Positions 17,332 to 26,012 of a stretch of 64,000 bases of DNA are shown piece after piece. Numbering within the stretch: the stretch's first letter is position 1; every line of letters begins with the position of its first letter. The position numbers and the translations under genes are program-made. Source of the DNA: Marinobacter sp. Arc7-DN-1 (GTDB lineage: Bacteria > Pseudomonadota > Gammaproteobacteria > Pseudomonadales > Oleiphilaceae); NCBI RefSeq assembly GCF_003441595.1, contig NZ_CP031848.1, positions 3,968,001 through 4,032,000 on the forward strand, written 5' to 3'. The notes beneath the pieces were generated by a model. That model saw only the letters and a program-made list of their open reading frames with translations. It did not search any database and was not told the DNA's origin.

Positions 17332-17832
17332 ATGCTGGCCAGCGATCACGAATTGGAAGAGGCGGGTAACCGCCTCGGTGAACGGCTGCTGGAACTGGAG
17401 CGTACTGTTGCAACAGCCGAAAGCTGCACGGGTGGCTGGGTTACCAAGGTGCTGACCGACCGGGCTGGTTCCTCGGCCTATGTGCTGGGTGGTCTGGTAA
17501 CCTACAGCAACGACGCCAAGCAGGCCCTGCTGGGGGTAACCCGGAAGTCACTGGATGAACACGGTGCGGTCAGCGAACCGGTTGTGCGGGAGATGGTTGC
17601 CGGTGCCCTGGCGGCCACTGGCGCAGGTGTGGCTGTTGCCATCAGTGGCGTGGCTGGCCCCGGAGGGGGAGGCGAGGAAAAGCCCGTTGGTACCGTCTGG
17701 TTTGCCTGGGGCAGTACCCCGGCTGACACTGTAGCGGTGGTCAGGCACTTTGAGGGGGACCGGGACCAGGTCAGGCGACAGGCGGTTCTCTTTGCCCTTC
17801 AGGGGGTTAACGGGTTTGTGGATGAGCACTGA
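17332..17832 (+). CDS. pncC: CinA C-terminal-type nicotinamide-nucleotide amidohydrolase
   Basis: A 166-residue stand-alone CinA C-terminal domain, matching the length of PncC/YgaD. Signature blocks are TVATAESCTGGWV, VLGGLVTYSNDAKQALLGV, HGAVSEPVVREMV and AISGVAGPGGG with the conserved PVGTVWFAW. It deamidates NMN to nicotinate mononucleotide in pyridine-nucleotide salvage. AGGAGG precedes the ATG at short spacing. As in many gammaproteobacteria it stands just upstream of recA, 165 bases away, and that gap holds the recA promoter and LexA box. Confidence 0.9.
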   Translation: MLASDHELEEAGNRLGERLLELERTVATAESCTGGWVTKVLTDRAGSSAYVLGGLVTYSNDAKQALLGVTRKSLDEHGAVSEPVVREMVAGALAATGAGVAVAISGVAGPGGGGEEKPVGTVWFAWGSTPADTVAVVRHFEGDRDQVRRQAVLFALQGVNGFVDEH

Positions 17833-17883
17833 CGGCTTTCACATCAAGAGGGGTTGGTCTCCTTTGCCGGTTATGTTTTAATA

Positions 17884-17899
17884 CTGTTCAAATATACAG
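17884..17899. promoter_or_regulatory. LexA (SOS) box upstream of recA
   Basis: CTGT-N8-ACAG with an AT-rich core (TCAAATAT) matches the gammaproteobacterial LexA consensus exactly at the conserved ends. It ends 98 bases before the recA ATG. A possible -35/-10 pair is TTGGTC (17854-17859) and TTTAAT (17877-17882), which would place the box at the transcription start. Confidence 0.9.
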
Positions 17900-17997
17900 G
17901 GAATTGGCTGGTTACACTGTACGGATTCCCGATTCACTATTACGCTGCCGGAGTCCTCACGGCTCCGGTGGCCAGGGCGACAGAGGGTTTTGCACTG

Positions 17998-19044
17998 ATG
18001 GAAGACAACCGCAAGAAAGCATTGAGCGCAGCACTTGGCCAGATTGAGCGCCAGTTCGGCAAGGGCGCCGTGATGAAAATGGGCGACCAGCCCCGTGAAG
18101 CCATTCCTGCGGTCTCCACGGGCTCCCTTGGGCTGGATGTTGCCCTGGGTATTGGCGGCCTGCCTTACGGTCGTATCTGTGAGATTTACGGTCCGGAAAG
18201 TTCCGGTAAAACCACATTGACCCTGCAGGTGATTGCCGAGGCCCAAAAGGCCGGTAAAACCTGTGCCTTCGTGGATGCTGAGCATGCCCTGGACCCGATC
18301 TACGCCGAAAAGCTGGGTGTCAACGTAAACGAGCTGCTGGTGTCCCAGCCGGATACCGGTGAACAGGCGCTGGAAATCTGCGATATGCTGGTTCGCTCCA
18401 ACGCGGTAGACGTGATCATCGTCGACTCCGTTGCCGCCCTGACGCCGAAAGCGGAAATCGAAGGTGAAATGGGCGATAGCCACGTCGGCCTTCAGGCACG
18501 GCTGATGTCCCAGGCGCTGCGTAAACTGACAGGTAACGTCAAGCATGCCAACTGTCTGTTGATCTTCATCAACCAGATCCGTATGAAAATCGGTGTTATG
18601 TTCGGCAGCCCCGAAACCACCACCGGCGGCAACGCCCTGAAGTTTTACTCCTCCGTGCGTCTGGATATCCGCCGCATTGGCTCGGTAAAAGACGGCGATG
18701 AAGTGGTAGGCAATGAGACCCGGGTGAAAGTGGTCAAGAACAAGGTGTCACCGCCGTTCAAGCAGGCTGAATTCCAGATCATGTACGGCAAGGGCATTTA
18801 CCACATGGCCGAAGTGCTCGATATGGGCGTGAAAGAAGGCTTTGTTGACAAGTCCGGCGCCTGGTATGCCTACAAGGGTGACAAGATCGGCCAGGGTAAG
18901 GCTAACGCCTGCAAGTTCCTGGAAGAAAACCTGGATATTGCCAACGAAATCGAAGCTGCGGTGCGTGATAAGCTGATGCCGAAGCCGGTCTCCAGGAAAG
19001 AAGCCGTTGAGGCACCGGCGGAAGCCAGCGGCGAATTGCTCTAA
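17998..19044 (+). CDS. recA: Recombinase RecA
   Basis: A 348-residue RecA, near the E. coli length of 353. Walker A is GPESSGKTT (~residues 66-74), Walker B is VIIVDSVAAL, and the L1 and L2 DNA-binding loops are the GEMGDSHVGLQARLMSQAL and the following NQIRMKIGVMFGSPETTTGGNALKF regions. It catalyses strand exchange and LexA self-cleavage. The start ATG (MEDNRKKAL) fits the family; an in-frame opening from 17854 is untranslated leader. The LexA box upstream shows SOS control. No recX follows; a flavodoxin-like gene takes its place. Confidence 0.98.
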   Translation: MEDNRKKALSAALGQIERQFGKGAVMKMGDQPREAIPAVSTGSLGLDVALGIGGLPYGRICEIYGPESSGKTTLTLQVIAEAQKAGKTCAFVDAEHALDPIYAEKLGVNVNELLVSQPDTGEQALEICDMLVRSNAVDVIIVDSVAALTPKAEIEGEMGDSHVGLQARLMSQALRKLTGNVKHANCLLIFINQIRMKIGVMFGSPETTTGGNALKFYSSVRLDIRRIGSVKDGDEVVGNETRVKVVKNKVSPPFKQAEFQIMYGKGIYHMAEVLDMGVKEGFVDKSGAWYAYKGDKIGQGKANACKFLEENLDIANEIEAAVRDKLMPKPVSRKEAVEAPAEASGELL

Positions 19045-19061
19045 GCATCTGCGGGGGAGGT

Positions 19062-19532
19062 ATGGATAGCAAAAAGAAACTGCTCATTGTTGCCCATGCG
19101 CCTTCCCCGAATACCCTCAAACTGAGGGAAGCTGTGGAGCAGGGTGCTTGCCATGAAGACGTCGGGAACGTTGAAGTAACAGTCCTTGCTCCCCTGGATG
19201 CCGGCCCTGAGGATGTTCTTGCCTGCGACGCGATCATCCTGGGTACCACCGAAAACCTCGGGTACATGAGCGGGGCTTTGAAGGACTTCTTTGATCGCAG
19301 CTACTACCCCTGCCTGGAGAAAACCCAGGGTTTGCCCTTTGCCTACTACATCCGGGCTGGTCACGACGGCACCGGTACCAACCGGGCGATCGAAAGTATC
19401 ACTACCGGGTTGCGCTGGAAACGGATTCAGGACCCTCTGATCTGCCGGGGCGAATACCGGAATGAGTTCGAGGAACAGTGCCGGGAGCTGGGCACGTATG
19501 TGGCTGCCAGCCTGGATGCCGGGCTTGTCTGA
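19062..19532 (+). CDS. Flavodoxin-family protein
   Basis: A 156-residue flavodoxin-like protein, probably FMN-binding. It opens with KLLIVAHAPSPNTLKLREA, a phosphate-binding loop similar to flavodoxin and NAD(P)H-quinone reductases. ILGTTENLGYMSGALKDFFDR is the usual aromatic and loop region near the isoalloxazine ring. The reaction is not known; it may reduce quinones or act as an electron carrier. It starts 17 bases after recA with GGGGGAGG as Shine-Dalgarno, so it could be co-transcribed with recA and rise in the SOS response. It converges on the PilZ gene. Confidence 0.78.
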   Translation: MDSKKKLLIVAHAPSPNTLKLREAVEQGACHEDVGNVEVTVLAPLDAGPEDVLACDAIILGTTENLGYMSGALKDFFDRSYYPCLEKTQGLPFAYYIRAGHDGTGTNRAIESITTGLRWKRIQDPLICRGEYRNEFEEQCRELGTYVAASLDAGLV

Positions 19533-19547
19533 CGACGCGGAAATGGC

Positions 19548-19925
19548 TTAGCTGGCGAACCGGTTATAGAAGCCTTCGATTCGTGACAGGGCGTTGTCCA
19601 CCGCTCGTGAATACCCTTTCTTGTCCCGGCAGTAGCTGAACTGCACGCTGATGCGATAACCGGTCTGAAACGGCTGGCAGTCCACCACCCGGGCGCATAC
19701 CCTCGATTCACTGATGTACTTGCCGTCAAAATCCATGAATAGCCGGGCGCCCGGATCCACTGGCCTGGGGCACAGTATTGCCATGCCGTAGCGGTTAAGA
19801 TCCAGACAGGTGGCGGGTGTGGCGGGCTTGCCACGGCTAAAAAAGCCGCGCTCCCGAAGTTGAACCTTCAGGCAGGAAGCGGGATAACGATCCTTGATTC
19901 TGCGATCTGCGGAATCACTGGTCAT
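19548..19925 (-). CDS. PilZ-domain protein, possible c-di-GMP effector
   Basis: A 125-residue single-domain protein. The residues RRIKDRYPASCLKVQL near the N-terminus fit the RxxxR motif of PilZ, and CLDLNRYGMAIL corresponds to the (D/N)xSxxG block although it reads DLNRYG rather than DxSxxG. The beta-strand pattern GARLFMDFDGKYISESRVCARVVDC matches the barrel. It likely binds cyclic di-GMP, with reduced certainty because the second motif is imperfect. I use ATG at 19925; a longer frame to 20084 has no support. It is divergent from the Lon-like protease gene. Confidence 0.65.
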   Translation of the reverse strand: MTSDSADRRIKDRYPASCLKVQLRERGFFSRGKPATPATCLDLNRYGMAILCPRPVDPGARLFMDFDGKYISESRVCARVVDCQPFQTGYRISVQFSYCRDKKGYSRAVDNALSRIEGFYNRFAS

Positions 19926-20115
19926 ACGCTGGCATCCGTTGCGTGCATTGTATTTTTTGCCGGGAGATGAAGTGTAGTTCCGGAACAACTGCCTGAAAAA
20001 TGAACGCTGGCAAAACTGTGAACTGACCAACAAATTCCTGCGCATTGTGCGCAACCCCAGAAATCTGCTCGCTGAACGCGACATGGCCGACTGCAGAATC
20101 TACAATGACCGGCCA

Positions 20116-22551
20116 ATGAGTCAACCGTTACAGGACCGAACCTTGAAGTCACTGTCCCTGCACCAGCTTTACAAAGCCTGTGTTCTGAAAGATCTGCCAT
20201 TCAAAACCACCAGGCAACTGGAACCTCTGGCCGAAATCGTGGGCCAGAACCGTGCCCAGGAAGCCGTGCGTTTTGCCCTGGCGATGCCCCATGGCGGTTA
20301 CAACGTGTACGCCGTTGGCCGAAATGGCCTGGGCAAACGCACCATGATGCTGCGTTACCTGGAGCACCATGTGGATACCGATCAGCAGAGCCATGACTGG
20401 TGCTATGTAGCCAACTTCGAGGAGCCCCGTATTCCTAAGCTGTTGCAGCTTCCGGCGGGCAAGGGGACCCAGCTTAAGCAGGATATGGAAAAGCTGATGA
20501 GCCGCCTGGTAAAGGTGATTCCCCAGACCTTCGACAGCGACAGTTTTCTTGAGCGCTCGGAACAGCTGAAGAATGAATACGGCAAGAAACAGGAAGATGA
20601 ACTGGAAAAAGTGGCTGCCCAGGCCAAACGCAAAAAAGTCAGCCTGACCGTGACCACGCCCGGCGGTTACCGATTGGTTGCCATGAATGGCGAGGAACCG
20701 CACACCGTGGAATCCTTCCAGGCGCTGACAGACGAGCAGCGTGACAAGTTTGAAGACATCATCAACAAGCTGGAGAAAAAGCTTCGGCAAGCCCTGCGCA
20801 AACTTGCTGACTGGGAACAGGAATACGCTGACAAACAGCAGGCGCTGAACCAGGAGACCCTGGAGAGTATTTCGGGCCATCAGGTTGATGAGCTGATCGA
20901 GAAGTACAAGGATCTTCCCGACGTGGTCGCCTTTTTCGAGGCGGTCCGGGCAGATCTGGTGGAGAACCTCGAGATTTTCCTGGACGATAACGAGGAGCAG
21001 GCGGCGATTGCCTACGCGTCCCTCGACAAGAAAATGCCCCGCCGATACCTGGTGAACGTGCTGGTGCACCAGAAAACCAACGAGGTTCCCATGGTGGTGG
21101 AGGACAATCCCACCTACCACAACCTGTTCGGGTACGTGGAGAACGTTACCTACAAGGGCACCGTGTTTACCGATTTCTCACTGATCCGCCCGGGCAGCCT
21201 GCATCGGGCCAACGGCGGTTACCTGTTGATGGACGCCATCAAGGTGCTGGAGCAGCCTTTCGTGTGGGACGGGCTGAAGCGTGCCCTGCGTTCGAAATCG
21301 ATACAGATTAACTCCCTGGAGCGGGAGCTGACCCTTTCCGGCACCATTTCCATCGAACCGGAATCAGTCCCGCTGGATGTCAAAATTGTCCTGTTTGGTG
21401 ATCGCGAAACCTGGATGCTGCTGCAGGAGTACGACTCGGAATTTGCCGAGCTGTTCCGGGTAACAGCGGATTTCGAGAACGAGATGTACCGCTCTGATGA
21501 CAGTCAGTTGCTATACGCCAAGTTCATTGCCAGCCTGGTAAGCGAGAAATCACTGCTGCATTGCTCAAACAAGGCGGTCGCCCGGATTATTGAGCACAGT
21601 GCGCGCATGGCCGAGCATCAGGACCGTTTGTCTCTGCATGCGGCGGATATCGCCAATCTGCTTCGGGAATCGGATTTCTGGGCCCGGCAGGCAGGGGCGC
21701 GGCTGATCCAGGATACTCATGTGGAGCGGGCCCTGGAAAGCGCCAAATACCGCAGCAGCCGGATTCGCGACCAGTTCTACGATTCCATCCGTGATGGCTC
21801 CACACTCGTAACTACTGGTGGAACCTGCGTTGGCCAGGTGAATGCGTTGTCGGTGTTGTCCACGGGCGGGTTTGAATTCGGACTTTCCAACCGCGTGACC
21901 GCGACCTGCTATTATGGAGATGGTGCGGTGATCGATATTGAGCGCGATGTGAAGCTCGGCGGCAACCTTCACTCCAAGGGCGTGATGATCCTGAGTTCCT
22001 GGCTGGCTTCCCATTTTGCGGTTAACGATCCGATGCATCTGTCGGCCAGTCTGACCTTCGAGCAGAACTACGGTGAGGTGGATGGCGACAGTGCGTCTCT
22101 TGCGGAACTGTGCGCGCTGGTATCTTCCCTGTCCGGTATTCCGGTCCGCCAGGATCTGGCGATTACCGGATCCGTAAACCAGTTTGGTGAGGTTCAGCCC
22201 ATTGGCGGTGTGAACGAGAAAGTGGAAGGCTTTTTCACAACCTGTCAGCTCAAGGGTGGGCTCTCAGGAACCCAGGGCGTGATCGTGCCAACCACGAACG
22301 TGCAGAACCTGATGCTCGATAGCGAATTGGTGCAGGCGGTGCGTGAAGGCCGGTTTGCGGTGTACGCGGTTGCCCGCGTTGAGGAAGCTATTACCCTGCT
22401 TCTGGGTAAGCCCGCGGGCAAGGCCGATGACAAAGGCAGGTACCCGAAGCAGAGTGTTTTTGGCATTATCCAGCAACGACTTGAAAAAATGCGGGAACAC
22501 GAGCGGCAGGAGCATGCACGTGATGATCACAAAGACCCGTCAACCCACTGA
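20116..22551 (+). CDS. Lon-like ATP-dependent protease (AAA_32/S16, LonB-type)
   Basis: An 811-residue protein with a Walker A-like GRNGLGKRTMM near residue 76, an inserted coiled-coil region (~120-290), a second ATPase section with GGYLLMDAIKVLEQPFVWDGLKRAL, and a C-terminal Lon S16 protease domain. The catalytic Ser659 (GDSAS) and Lys702 (NEKVEGF) are 43 residues apart, as in Lon. It belongs to the proteobacterial group annotated as Lon-related AAA proteases rather than classic Lon, which lacks the inserted coil. The physiological substrates are unknown. The start is uncertain: upstream in-frame codons exist at 20047 and 20083 and none has a strong Shine-Dalgarno. It precedes a two-component pair on the same strand. 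Confidence 0.88.
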   Translation: MSQPLQDRTLKSLSLHQLYKACVLKDLPFKTTRQLEPLAEIVGQNRAQEAVRFALAMPHGGYNVYAVGRNGLGKRTMMLRYLEHHVDTDQQSHDWCYVANFEEPRIPKLLQLPAGKGTQLKQDMEKLMSRLVKVIPQTFDSDSFLERSEQLKNEYGKKQEDELEKVAAQAKRKKVSLTVTTPGGYRLVAMNGEEPHTVESFQALTDEQRDKFEDIINKLEKKLRQALRKLADWEQEYADKQQALNQETLESISGHQVDELIEKYKDLPDVVAFFEAVRADLVENLEIFLDDNEEQAAIAYASLDKKMPRRYLVNVLVHQKTNEVPMVVEDNPTYHNLFGYVENVTYKGTVFTDFSLIRPGSLHRANGGYLLMDAIKVLEQPFVWDGLKRALRSKSIQINSLERELTLSGTISIEPESVPLDVKIVLFGDRETWMLLQEYDSEFAELFRVTADFENEMYRSDDSQLLYAKFIASLVSEKSLLHCSNKAVARIIEHSARMAEHQDRLSLHAADIANLLRESDFWARQAGARLIQDTHVERALESAKYRSSRIRDQFYDSIRDGSTLVTTGGTCVGQVNALSVLSTGGFEFGLSNRVTATCYYGDGAVIDIERDVKLGGNLHSKGVMILSSWLASHFAVNDPMHLSASLTFEQNYGEVDGDSASLAELCALVSSLSGIPVRQDLAITGSVNQFGEVQPIGGVNEKVEGFFTTCQLKGGLSGTQGVIVPTTNVQNLMLDSELVQAVREGRFAVYAVARVEEAITLLLGKPAGKADDKGRYPKQSVFGIIQQRLEKMREHERQEHARDDHKDPSTH

Positions 22552-22590
22552 CCGGTAATCATAAGAAAACGGACAGGAGAGAACACGCCC

Positions 22591-23217
22591 ATGACTGATA
22601 CCCAGCAAACCGTATACGTCGTAGAGGACGATGAGGCAGTCCGCGATTCCCTGGAGCTGCTGCTGAAATCCGACGGCAAGCCGGTCAGGCCCTATGAGAG
22701 TGCAACTGCTTTCCTGAAGGATTATTCCGACAAAATGACGGGATGCATTGTGCTGGATATCCGTATGCCCGGCATGGACGGCATGGAGCTGCAGAAGAAG
22801 CTGAATGAAAGGCACTCCATCCTGCCGATTATTTTTGTCACCGGGCACGGTGATGTGCCCATGGCGGTTGATGCCATGAAAGAAGGGGCCGTGGACTTTA
22901 TCCAGAAGCCCTACCGCGAAGAGGCGCTGCTGGAAAAAATCGAGGCGGCGCTGAAGCAGGATCTGGAGCAGCGCAAATCCCTGGATGAAAAGCAGGAGAT
23001 CATCCGCCGTATCAAGAGCCTGACTCCCAGGGAGCACGAGATCATGGACCGGATGATCGCCGGCCAGGCCAACAAGGTGATTGCCATTGAGCTGGAGATC
23101 AGTCAGCGTACGGTGGAGATCCACCGCTCCCGGGTTATGCACAAGATGGGCACCCATTCCCTGGCACATCTGGTTCGTATGGCCCTGTCCGTAAAGGACC
23201 TTATCGACGCACGGTGA
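22591..23217 (+). CDS. FixJ-type response regulator
   Basis: A 208-residue REC-LuxR regulator. The receiver has VVEDDEAVRDSLELLL, the phospho-acceptor in CIVLDIRMPGMDG (Asp56), FVTGHGDVPMAVDAMKEGAVDF and QKPYREE. The C-terminal LuxR/FixJ helix-turn-helix covers LTPREHEIMDRMIAGQANKVI and AIELEISQRTVEIHRSRVM. GGAGAG precedes the ATG. It is followed after 45 bases by a REC-PAS histidine kinase, its likely partner. The DNA-binding helix differs from the regulator at 4674-5330, so the two systems should have separate targets. Targets are not evident here. Confidence 0.92.
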   Translation: MTDTQQTVYVVEDDEAVRDSLELLLKSDGKPVRPYESATAFLKDYSDKMTGCIVLDIRMPGMDGMELQKKLNERHSILPIIFVTGHGDVPMAVDAMKEGAVDFIQKPYREEALLEKIEAALKQDLEQRKSLDEKQEIIRRIKSLTPREHEIMDRMIAGQANKVIAIELEISQRTVEIHRSRVMHKMGTHSLAHLVRMALSVKDLIDAR

Positions 23218-23262
23218 TCCTGTCGGCATCATACGGTTACGCTTTTAACCGGCCCGAAAACT

Positions 23263-24846
23263 ATGACTGAACCTGTCAGCGAGAACTCGGAGGTGACGGT
23301 TCTGCTCGTGGATGACAATCCGCAGAACCTCAAAGTCCTCTATGAGACCCTGAAAGACAAAGGCTACCGGCTGCTGATTGCCAATGAAGGCGAAAAGGCC
23401 CTGGACCTTGCCCACCGCCACCAGCCTGAAGTGATTCTCCTGGATATCATGATGCCGGAGATGGATGGTTATGAGGTGTGTGAGCGCCTCAAAGCCGATC
23501 CCGAGACGGCGGATTGTGCGGTGGTGTTCCTTTCCGCCCTCGATGATCTGCAGGCCAAGGTTAAAGGCTTCTCGCTCGGTGGAGCCGACTACATTTCCAA
23601 GCCATTCCAGTCCCGGGAAGTGATTGCCCGGGTGAAAACCCATGCCTCGGTTATCCGCCTTGAAAGAGAGCTGCAGGCCCGTAACCGCGAGCTCCAGAGC
23701 GACCAGGCCCGCATCCTGAATTCCATCAGCGAGGGCATTTACGGCCTTGATGAGAACGGCGTTATCGAGTTTGCCAATCCAGCGGCGACACTGATTGTCG
23801 GCTGCCCGGTGGAAGAGCTGATCGGCCGAAACTTCTTCGAAACCCATTTCGCCACGGCGGGGGACAATCCGGACGACCTGCCGGTAAAAGCCACCTGTCA
23901 GCAGGGTGTTGCCGAAAACCGGCGGGACATCCGTATACTCCGGGCTGACGGAACAGGCTTTCCGGCCGAGTATCGTTCAACCCCAAAGCGGGATGGAGGC
24001 GGGCTCCACGGCGCCGTTGTGGTGTTTCGGGACATCACTGCCGAGCTGGATAACGAGAAGGCCCTGGAAGAGGCCCGGCAACTGGTGCAGGAACAGCGGG
24101 ATCAGCTGGCTCATACCTCGCGCCTGACCACCATGGGTGAAATGGCCGCGGGCGTCGCCCATGAGGTCAATCAGCCGCTGACGGCAATAACCAACTACGC
24201 CCGGGTCGCCAAGCGGATGATGGCGAAAGAATCGGCGGATATGGGTCTGCTCCAGGAGACCCTGGACAAGATCGAAGCCCAGTCCCACCGCGCCAGCGAG
24301 ATCATCCGGCGAATCCGGCGGTTCATGAAGAAGCCGGCAACCGGCAAGGAAGTGCTATCGGTATCCGCGCTGCTGGAGGACACCCGGCAGTTTGCCGAGG
24401 TGGATATGCGCAATAACAAGGGTGCCATAAAGGTTTCGGTGCCAGGGGATATGCCAGATGTCCTGGCTGACCCCGTTCAGGTGCAACAGGTTGCTCTGAA
24501 CCTGATCCGGAATGCCCTGGAAGCGACCAGCTGCGTGGATTCAACGGCGCCTGTTGAGGTATCAGCCAGCCTTCAGGGTGACAGCTGTGTGCGAATCCAG
24601 GTGCGCGACCACGGAGTTGGCCTGCCTGACGGCGCCGAGGAAAAACTGTTCCTGCCGTTTTTTACTACCAAGGATGAGGGCATGGGCATCGGCCTCTCGA
24701 CCTGCCGCTCCCTGATTCAGGCCCAGGGCGGAGACATCGGTTTCGTGCGCCCGGAAGACGGTGGCGCCTGTTTCTACTTCACCCTTCCGGTCGCCGGTGC
24801 GCAGGGTTCCCCCTGTGCACCGGAAAACGAGACTTCTCAGCGTTAA
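23263..24846 (+). CDS. REC-PAS sensor histidine kinase
   Basis: A 527-residue soluble kinase with an N-terminal receiver domain (VLLVDDNPQN; phospho-acceptor Asp61 in ILLDIMMPEMDG; ISKPF), a PAS domain (~150-262; EGIYGLDENGVIEFANPAA and VVVFRDITAE), HisKA with MAAGVAHEVNQPL (His300), and HATPase_c with NLIRNALEA, RDHGVGLP and EGMGIGLSTCRSL. There are no membrane segments. The receiver at the front suggests input from another kinase, giving a relay of REC to kinase to the adjacent FixJ-type regulator. It follows that regulator gene by 45 bases on the same strand and converges on the MaoC-like gene with 16 bases between stops. Confidence 0.9.
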   Translation: MTEPVSENSEVTVLLVDDNPQNLKVLYETLKDKGYRLLIANEGEKALDLAHRHQPEVILLDIMMPEMDGYEVCERLKADPETADCAVVFLSALDDLQAKVKGFSLGGADYISKPFQSREVIARVKTHASVIRLERELQARNRELQSDQARILNSISEGIYGLDENGVIEFANPAATLIVGCPVEELIGRNFFETHFATAGDNPDDLPVKATCQQGVAENRRDIRILRADGTGFPAEYRSTPKRDGGGLHGAVVVFRDITAELDNEKALEEARQLVQEQRDQLAHTSRLTTMGEMAAGVAHEVNQPLTAITNYARVAKRMMAKESADMGLLQETLDKIEAQSHRASEIIRRIRRFMKKPATGKEVLSVSALLEDTRQFAEVDMRNNKGAIKVSVPGDMPDVLADPVQVQQVALNLIRNALEATSCVDSTAPVEVSASLQGDSCVRIQVRDHGVGLPDGAEEKLFLPFFTTKDEGMGIGLSTCRSLIQAQGGDIGFVRPEDGGACFYFTLPVAGAQGSPCAPENETSQR

Positions 24847-24862
24847 AGGAAGTCCCCCGGGG

Positions 24863-25738
24863 TTAGAGCCAGTCGATGCGTCCACTCAGGTGTGGCGCGT
24901 CGCCTTTGGCATTCAGCACCTGGTAGTCCCAGCCTTTGTCCTCCGCTTGCCAGTTCAATTGGGCTGTGCCCGGCAGGAACAGTGGTTTCTTGAACTGACA
25001 GCTGACCCTGATGGCGCCCGGTCGCCAACCGTCCTGTTGTTCCAGTAGCGCCAGTGCGTGGGCCTTGGTCCACATGCCGTGGGCGATTGCCTGGCGAAAA
25101 CCGAAGATCCTGGCGCTCAGGGCGTGCATGTGAATCGGGTTACTGTCCCCGGACACCCGGGCATACTGGCGGCCAATGGTTTCTCCCGCCTTCAGGCTCA
25201 GTGTGTTGGGGTAGTGTTCCAGTTCAGGCGGGGCCTTTTGGCCCGATGATTTCCCATTACCTTGTGGTTGTCGGAACAGGGTCGTGCTCGTTTCCTCCCA
25301 GACCGGTTTGCCTGCAGAGCGGGCCTGAGTGATCAGATCAAACTCCACCCCACGACTACTCTTTACCGAATTTCCCAGACGTACGCTGATATCCAGAATT
25401 TCGCCGGCTCCGATTGGCCGGTGCTGGGTAATGATATTTCTCAGGTGCACCAGGCCGAGTAGCGGCAAGGGAAAGCTCTTCTCGGTCAGCAGTTTCAGAT
25501 GCAGGGAGAAAGCCAGTACATGGGGCCAGGTGAGCGGTAAGTGGTTGTGCGGAGCGAACCCGCAAACCTTTTGGTAGCGTTTCAGGCTATCGCCGCCGGT
25601 GCTGACGCCCAGCAGGCTGGCAGACAATTCCGGGACAGTAATGTCGCCACCGTGCTTTCCTTGCTTTGCCAGCAATGCCTTGCCGTAAAGGGGCAGCAAT
25701 GATGGTGGTGATTTGTGATAAACGGGAGTCTCTGGCAT
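24863..25738 (-). CDS. MaoC-like hydratase/dehydratase domain protein
   Basis: A 291-residue protein with two hotdog-like halves. The C-terminal half carries the R-hydratase signature: YARVSGDSNPIHMHALSAR followed by FGFRQAIAHGMW, with Asp and His in the catalytic positions of (R)-specific enoyl-CoA hydratases. The N-terminal half keeps the fold but lacks a clear motif, as in eukaryotic-type hydratase 2. It probably hydrates an enoyl-CoA. AGGAG is well placed before ATG 25738; an earlier in-frame codon at 25771 is less likely. It is divergent from an AraC-family regulator across 274 bases, a possible local control pair. Confidence 0.8.
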   Translation of the reverse strand: MPETPVYHKSPPSLLPLYGKALLAKQGKHGGDITVPELSASLLGVSTGGDSLKRYQKVCGFAPHNHLPLTWPHVLAFSLHLKLLTEKSFPLPLLGLVHLRNIITQHRPIGAGEILDISVRLGNSVKSSRGVEFDLITQARSAGKPVWEETSTTLFRQPQGNGKSSGQKAPPELEHYPNTLSLKAGETIGRQYARVSGDSNPIHMHALSARIFGFRQAIAHGMWTKAHALALLEQQDGWRPGAIRVSCQFKKPLFLPGTAQLNWQAEDKGWDYQVLNAKGDAPHLSGRIDWL

Positions 25739-26012
25739 GGGTCGTTCTCCTTCACCGTCTTCGCCGGTCACGGTCAGTATGGCACTACCATAATGGAAAT
25801 TTTATCGCGAAGGTCATGGGTATTCTTACAAACTGGTACAACTGTGTGTCTGTGGCCTGATATGCTCTAATATAAGACGATAGTCTAACAGGGGCTGTTT
25901 TCAGGCCCCACAAGTCTGGCAAACCCTGCCAGAGCTGGCATTGACCTGGCGTGCTACGGCAATTGTCCGGCCGGTCAAAGTAGTAGCAATCCAATAAAAA
26001 AAGCGGGATCTT

